Shown piece after piece: positions 60,010 to 64,000 of a stretch of DNA of 64,000 bases. The position numbers and the translations under genes are program-made. This stretch comes from Candidatus Treponema merdequi (GTDB lineage: Bacteria; Spirochaetota; Spirochaetia; Treponematales; Treponemataceae). Below the pieces are notes generated by a model that made no database searches, was not told the DNA's origin, and saw only the letters and a list, made by a program, of their open reading frames with translations. The first letter of the stretch is position 1. Every line of letters starts with the position of its first letter. The stretch is from positions 112,633 to 176,632 of the forward strand of contig JAGHVB010000020.1 of NCBI GenBank assembly GCA_018064525.1, written 5' to 3'.

Positions 60010-61092
60010 ATGAAACGTTTACTTTGTGCTGCTTTATTTGCTGCTGCAGCTTTTTCAAGTGCTTTTGCACAGGCTAATCTTCAGCCTCTGGTTGTTGTTA
60101 AACTCAATGGTCACGAAACTATTTCTCTTAAAGATTTAAAAGATTCTGTAGAGACTTATCAGTCTCAGGCTGGCAAACAGTTTACAGTTGAAGAAAAAAA
60201 AGAACTTCTTGAATCTCTGATTGACCAGAAACTGATTGTTCAGGCTGCAAAAAAAGAGGGAATCGTTTTCTCTGATTCACAGATTGATCAGTATTACCTT
60301 GCAAATATGTCTCAGATGATCGGTCGTCAGGTTTCTGAAAAGGAATTTGCAGATATCGTTCGTCAGCAGACAGGAAAAACAGTTGATGAGTTCCTTGTTT
60401 CCCAGGTAAGAATGAATGTTGCTCAGTACAAGGCATATCTTAGAAATCAGCTTACAGCACAGCAGTATGTAATGACTAAAAAACAGGCAGAAATCAATGC
60501 TGTTCAGCCTTCTGATAAAGAAATCCGTGATTTTTATGAATTGAATAAATCAAAACTTGTATGGAATGATATGGTTCATATGTTCCTCGTTTCTGTTAAA
60601 AAAGGAACTGATGTTTCGGCCGCAAAAGCCAAAATCGAAAAAATGATCTCTGATTACTCAAGTGGAAAGCTTTCAATAGATTCAATGAGAGATGCTGCAA
60701 GAGATCCAGCTGCTGCCGGATATGTAGCAGGTGATCTTATGGTTGAAAAAACTGAGCAGTATGCAAATTCTCTCGGAGTTACATACGAAAGAGTTCTCCA
60801 GATTTTTGAAGAACCTTTAAATAAAGCTTCTTCCCTCAAAGAAACAGATGCAGATTATCAGTTTTATATTCTTCTCGAAAAATATAACGCAAAAATGCTT
60901 GGAATTTCTGATATCATTCAGCCAGGAACTACACTTACAGTTTATGAATATATCAAGGGAAATCTTGCAAACCAGATGAAGAGTGTTGCTCTTGTAAAAG
61001 CTGTTCAGGATATTTCAAACGAACTCAATGTTCCTGCAAATGTTGAACGCAAAAAAACTGGCGCAGAATTGGATAAACTTCTTAACTGGTAA
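60010..61092 (+). CDS. SurA-like periplasmic chaperone / peptidyl-prolyl isomerase-like protein
   Basis: The start is ATG 60010 (SD TAGGAAGG) with signal peptide MKRLLCAALFAAAAFSSAFA; the track's start adds ten residues. The mature part begins with a SurA N-like helical domain (KKELLESLIDQKLIVQAAKKEGI), then a parvulin-like region (DKEIRDFYELNKSKLVWNDMVHMFLVSVKKG). It probably helps outer-membrane protein folding. By position it matches T. pallidum TP1016 (Tpn39b) as I remember it. Catalytic PPIase activity is uncertain. Confidence 0.83.
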   Translation: MKRLLCAALFAAAAFSSAFAQANLQPLVVVKLNGHETISLKDLKDSVETYQSQAGKQFTVEEKKELLESLIDQKLIVQAAKKEGIVFSDSQIDQYYLANMSQMIGRQVSEKEFADIVRQQTGKTVDEFLVSQVRMNVAQYKAYLRNQLTAQQYVMTKKQAEINAVQPSDKEIRDFYELNKSKLVWNDMVHMFLVSVKKGTDVSAAKAKIEKMISDYSSGKLSIDSMRDAARDPAAAGYVAGDLMVEKTEQYANSLGVTYERVLQIFEEPLNKASSLKETDADYQFYILLEKYNAKMLGISDIIQPGTTLTVYEYIKGNLANQMKSVALVKAVQDISNELNVPANVERKKTGAELDKLLNW

Positions 61093-61104
61093 TTGGAGTA
61101 ATCT

Positions 61105-61515
61105 GTGTCACGAAGAAAAAGTAGAATTATTGCATTTCAGGCAATTTATTCATGGGATGTTTCAGGTGAATCTTTAGAAGATCTGCTCAAGTTTTCGTGG
61201 GTTGATGCAAAAGAAAATCTTGATGAAAGTGAACTTGCTTTTTCAAGAATTCTTATTGGTGGAACTATCGAGAACAGCGGTTCAGTTGATCAATTGATTA
61301 AATCGCATTTAAGCGCAAACTGGAATTTTGACAGACTTAATAAAGTAACGCTTGCGATTTTAAGAATAAGTGTCTATTCACTTATCTATCAGAAGGATAT
61401 TGCTCCTTCTATTGTTATTGACGAAGCGATTGATCTTGCAAAAGAATTTGGACCGGATGATTCATTCAAGTTTATAAATGCAATGCTCGACAAAATCAGT
61501 AAAGAAAATAAATAG
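61105..61515 (+). CDS. nusB: transcription antitermination factor NusB
   Basis: Helical RNA-binding protein of 136 residues with the N-terminal SRRKSRIIAFQAIYSWD and the C-terminal SIVIDEAIDLAKEFGPDDSFKFINAMLDKI of NusB. It joins NusE in antitermination of rRNA operons. The start codon is GTG, 6 nt after GGAG. It lies between the SurA-like and TPR lipoprotein genes, all on the plus strand. Confidence 0.93.
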   Translation: MSRRKSRIIAFQAIYSWDVSGESLEDLLKFSWVDAKENLDESELAFSRILIGGTIENSGSVDQLIKSHLSANWNFDRLNKVTLAILRISVYSLIYQKDIAPSIVIDEAIDLAKEFGPDDSFKFINAMLDKISKENK

Positions 61516-61537
61516 ACAAAAAAAGGAAATCTTAATA

Positions 61538-63424
61538 GTGAAAAGCAGTCAGAAAAATTATGGCCTTTTAAAAAGATTATCGCTGATAATTTTTGCCGTA
61601 ATTTTTTGCGGCTGCTTTTTTTCATGTTCATCAAAGGTAACTGTAAATTCAATTACAAAAACTTTTGATGAAATAGACAGGTATATTCTTCTTGAACAGA
61701 CAGAAGATGCTGTCAGATTACTAAAAAAGACAGATAAAAAAAGTCTTGCTCCGAATATTCGTCTTGGAATTTATAAACGCTATGTTCAGCTTGGAGAAAC
61801 AAAACTTGCTGCAAATCTTTTAAAATCCTGTCTTTCAAAAAATCCAAAGGATCTTTCTGTTACAGCTGTCTATACGAGCGTCCTTTTAAAAAACGGAAAA
61901 ATAAATGAGGCCTTTGAGTTAAGTAAAAAACTTTCGGGCACAGAATATGCTTCTCTTTATGCAGAAGCTCTCTTAAAAAAAGAACTTTCCGGTGGTAAAA
62001 AAATATACTTCAGGGATTACTGCACCGATGATTATTCTTCTGTTTATTACGATGCATATCTCGGTTCAAAAGATAATGCATGGCTCAGAAACTGTGCAGT
62101 AATCAGTCTTATAAATTCAAATCTTTCTCAGGCATATTCTTATCATCCTCAGAATTTTTCAGATGCAGAAGACGCATATTTCTGGGCTCTTGTTTCGTAT
62201 GATAATAAAAAGTTTGTTGAAGCTTCTGAAGATTTGAAAGCTGCGAAAAAAATTCTGCTTTATGATGAATCTGAAAATGAAAAATTAAAACTTAAAATCA
62301 GTGCAATTCTTGCAGATGCTTACATAAATCTGTCAGAAGAAAAACTTGCAGGTGAAGAACGGAATTTAATAATTGGTGGAGTAGAATCTTTCATTGAAAA
62401 AGAAGAAGCAGAAGAGAAAAGCTTTGATTCAGAAATTCCTCAAACAGATATCTTCAGTGTAATTTATCTTAATAATGCACTCTGGTGCCTGGCCAAAAAT
62501 GATCTGCAAGGGGCTTATAATACTCTGAAGTTTGTTGTAAGTAAATATCCTGATTATGTTCCGGGTCTTATTGCCTACGGAAATTTTGCTTACAATTCCA
62601 GTCAGTTAAAACTTGATGATCCACTTACGATGGAACTTCGCAGACTTGGAATCCGTTCATTGGATATGAAAAAATTCGATTCGCTTCCTCGTATTCCTGT
62701 TGAAGATGCACTCGAAAAAATGAATCAGAGTCTTGATAGATTTAAAAATTATGATCTTTATGTTGCAATGCTTGATCTAAAAGATAAAAATACAAAGTGG
62801 TCATCTGTAAAGGCAAGGCTTGCAGAAATATATCATGTTATAGAACTTAATACGCTTTCAACAAATTTTTATCCACCTCAAATTGCAAGATATGCAGTTT
62901 ACTCAATTGTTTTGTGTGAGAGGACTGATGAAGCAGAAGATCTTTTTAACAAGTATATTAAACGTCGTTATGAAATAAATCCATCTGAAAATTTTTATGA
63001 TGAAATTTTTAGAAATATAAATAAGATGCAGACCTGGGAAATTGAATATGCTGCATGGTTTGCAGTACAGAAAAAATCAGCTTCTGTTGCAGCGCGTCTT
63101 TATGAATATATTGTATTTAATGAATACATTCAGGATTCAAAACGTATTCAGGAAATTTCTCCTCGTGCAACGATTTCTTCAATGATGAATCTTGCGATGA
63201 TTTATTCAAGTACAAAAAGAAAAGATGATGCGTTAAAATTGTATGGAAAAATTTCCGGACGTGCAGCAGATAATATTTCAAAAGCAGAAAGTTTGTATCG
63301 TATCGGATTGATTTATTCAGAATTAAAACAGACAGAAGATTCTGAAAAGTATCTCAAGTATGCACTTCAGTTAAATCCTGAACATGCAAAAGCTCGCATT
63401 CTTTTGACAGCACTTTCAAAATAA
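61538..63424 (+). CDS. TPR-repeat lipoprotein
   Basis: I place the start at GTG 61538 (AAAGGAAA SD) rather than 61478, which lies inside nusB. The first ~35 residues form a lipoprotein signal (LIIFAVIFCGCFFSCSS, relaxed lipobox). The remaining ~595 residues are helical with TPR-like units, clearest near the N terminus (RYVQLGETKLAANLLKSCL) and at the end (YRIGLIYSELKQTEDSEKYLKYALQLNPEHAKAR). It probably scaffolds an envelope complex. By position it is the counterpart of T. pallidum TP1014; function unknown. Confidence 0.85.
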   Translation: MKSSQKNYGLLKRLSLIIFAVIFCGCFFSCSSKVTVNSITKTFDEIDRYILLEQTEDAVRLLKKTDKKSLAPNIRLGIYKRYVQLGETKLAANLLKSCLSKNPKDLSVTAVYTSVLLKNGKINEAFELSKKLSGTEYASLYAEALLKKELSGGKKIYFRDYCTDDYSSVYYDAYLGSKDNAWLRNCAVISLINSNLSQAYSYHPQNFSDAEDAYFWALVSYDNKKFVEASEDLKAAKKILLYDESENEKLKLKISAILADAYINLSEEKLAGEERNLIIGGVESFIEKEEAEEKSFDSEIPQTDIFSVIYLNNALWCLAKNDLQGAYNTLKFVVSKYPDYVPGLIAYGNFAYNSSQLKLDDPLTMELRRLGIRSLDMKKFDSLPRIPVEDALEKMNQSLDRFKNYDLYVAMLDLKDKNTKWSSVKARLAEIYHVIELNTLSTNFYPPQIARYAVYSIVLCERTDEAEDLFNKYIKRRYEINPSENFYDEIFRNINKMQTWEIEYAAWFAVQKKSASVAARLYEYIVFNEYIQDSKRIQEISPRATISSMMNLAMIYSSTKRKDDALKLYGKISGRAADNISKAESLYRIGLIYSELKQTEDSEKYLKYALQLNPEHAKARILLTALSK

Positions 63425-63437
63425 ATTTTTAATAAAA

Positions 63438-63486
63438 AAAAAGTGTACCTTCAAAAATTGTCTTCAACTTTTGGAAGTACACTTTA
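63438..63486. terminator. terminator between the TPR gene and groES
   Basis: AAAGTGTAC and GTACACTTT form the base of the stem with TTCAAAA/TTTTGGAA above it. On the minus strand it is followed by at least nine T, a strong terminator for groES; on the plus strand the T-tail is weaker. Confidence 0.88.
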
Positions 63487-63530
63487 TTGATTTTAAATCA
63501 GTTTAACCAGTCGTTTTTTTAAATAAAAAA

Positions 63531-63806
63531 TTATTTTTCAATTACTGCGATAATATCTGACTGTTTAACGATGAGATATTCTTCACCGTCCATTTTAATC
63601 TGTGTTCCTGAATATTTGTCATACATAATTGTCTGACCAGGTTTTACAGTTACAGGATCTTTTTCTGTTCCAGGTCCTACAGCTTCTACTGTTGCAGTCT
63701 GAGTTTTTTCCTGTGCTGCATCTGGAATGATAATTCCTGATGCTGTTTTAGATTCTGCTTTTGCAGGTTTTAAGAGAACTCTGTCTGCCAATGGAATGAT
63801 TTTCAT
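63531..63806 (-). CDS. groES: GroES co-chaperonin
   Basis: Protein of 91 residues with MKIIPLADRVLLKPAKAESKTASGIIIP, including the mobile loop that contacts GroEL, and the conserved VGPG...GDxVMY-like block (GPGTEKDPVTVKPGQTIMYDKYSGT). It caps the GroEL folding chamber. SD GGAG 7 nt from the ATG. groEL does not follow; a terminator does. Separate groES and groEL genes are also found in T. pallidum. Confidence 0.97.
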   Translation of the reverse strand: MKIIPLADRVLLKPAKAESKTASGIIIPDAAQEKTQTATVEAVGPGTEKDPVTVKPGQTIMYDKYSGTQIKMDGEEYLIVKQSDIIAVIEK

Positions 63807-63845
63807 CTATGTGCTCCTTAATTTGAATTACGTTTATATATATAA

Positions 63846-63875
63846 AATATAGTAATTTAAGGGGAATTTGGTCAA
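63846..63875 (-). promoter_or_regulatory. groES promoter
   Basis: On the minus strand: TTGACC, 18 bp, TATATT, giving a ~35-nt leader with SD. No CIRCE palindrome (TTAGCACTC-N9-GAGTGCTAA) is present, so HrcA control is not indicated. Confidence 0.65.
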
Positions 63876-63949
63876 GAAAGTTGCCCAAAATAATGCCTAA
63901 AAAAAATAAAAAAAAATTGCAAAATTTTTAAAAAAAAGATAAAAAGTTG

Positions 63950-63979
63950 TTGACACAAAATAATAAAAAGTGATATATT
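63950..63979 (+). promoter_or_regulatory. strong promoter reading out of the right edge
   Basis: A perfect TTGACA, 18 bp, TATATT on the plus strand, with no gene start before the window ends. It must serve a gene or RNA just outside. Confidence 0.65.
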
Positions 63980-64000
63980 CACATCACTCGCGCATGACAC

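Noticed and set aside
63807-64000. CIRCE operator upstream of groES
   Set aside because: No TTAGCACTC/GAGTGCTAA palindrome can be found; only an ordinary promoter is visible.
1-64000. rRNA, tRNA, insertion sequences or prophage
   Set aside because: No tRNA-like T-loop and acceptor pairing, no rRNA-like stretch, no transposase with terminal inverted repeats and no phage structural gene was recognised. A small tRNA missed by eye cannot be fully excluded.

Overview
This is AT-rich bacterial chromosomal DNA that reads as a host-associated (gut or rumen type) Treponema or a close spirochaete relative. The evidence is: spirochaete-style lipoproteins with relaxed lipoboxes; a short AlaRS without the C-terminal C-Ala domain; an archaeal/spirochaete-type UMP kinase; a MurA with Asp in place of the catalytic Cys; a TatT-like TPR protein; and a right-end gene order (alaS, SurA-like protein, nusB, TPR lipoprotein, groES) that matches, from memory, the T. 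pallidum TP1017-TP1013 block. No rRNA, tRNA, insertion sequence, prophage or CRISPR array was seen.

Layout. 1-1.66 kb: end of a sugar-binding-type sensor with a degenerate GGDEF domain. 1.7-6.6 kb (minus): glycerol catabolism operon (GlpA-like dehydrogenase, FAD/NAD oxidoreductase, DUF1667 protein, glpK, acylphosphatase). 6.8-9.9 kb (minus): orphan PD-(D/E)XK nuclease, a repeat-filled intergenic region, an acyltransferase, and a TatT-like protein. 10-13.8 kb: acyltransferase, GT8, GT2, acyltransferase, a likely glycolipid or surface-glycan operon. 13.9-21.6 kb: ilvB, a second sensor-GGDEF gene with an intact active site, argH, an amino-acid ABC binding protein and permease (no ATPase), and pyrH. 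21.8-24.5 kb: glucosaminidase lipoprotein, GT4 glycosyltransferase, radC. 24.7-28.8 kb: ChvE/GguA/GguB-type sugar ABC importer. 29.2-36.5 kb: secreted unknown protein, LRR protein with AT-hooks, DMT transporter, ABC exporter, and a repeat-bearing Rpn-type nuclease. 36.7-37.8 kb: leuB. 38.1-47.1 kb: a tight operon of sigma factor, HlyD-type adaptor, C39-peptidase ABC transporter, second ABC transporter, LivK-like lipoprotein and TolC. It looks like an NHLM-type peptide exporter spanning both membranes, with no visible precursor or modifying enzyme. 47.2-53.2 kb: malQ and a giant GH13 enzyme with a histone-H1-like tail. 53.3-63.8 kb: a threonine-synthase-like protein lacking the PLP lysine, pepT, murA, a flavodoxin-like reductase, then alaS through groES.

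Three window-wide signals stand out. (1) At least nine genes that begin transcription units have no Shine-Dalgarno sequence but carry a TATAAT-like -10 box only 6-8 nt before the ATG, often with a -35 at 17-18 bp. This is the signature of leaderless mRNAs, while genes inside operons use ordinary SD sites. (2) Three intergenic spacers hold long, imperfect inverted-repeat elements of about 125-155 bp with shared submotifs, which look like one mobile or structured-RNA family. (3) Several enzymes have altered active sites (threonine synthase K to R, MurA C to D, GGDEF to EGDKF).

All functional calls come from reading motifs. No database search was possible.
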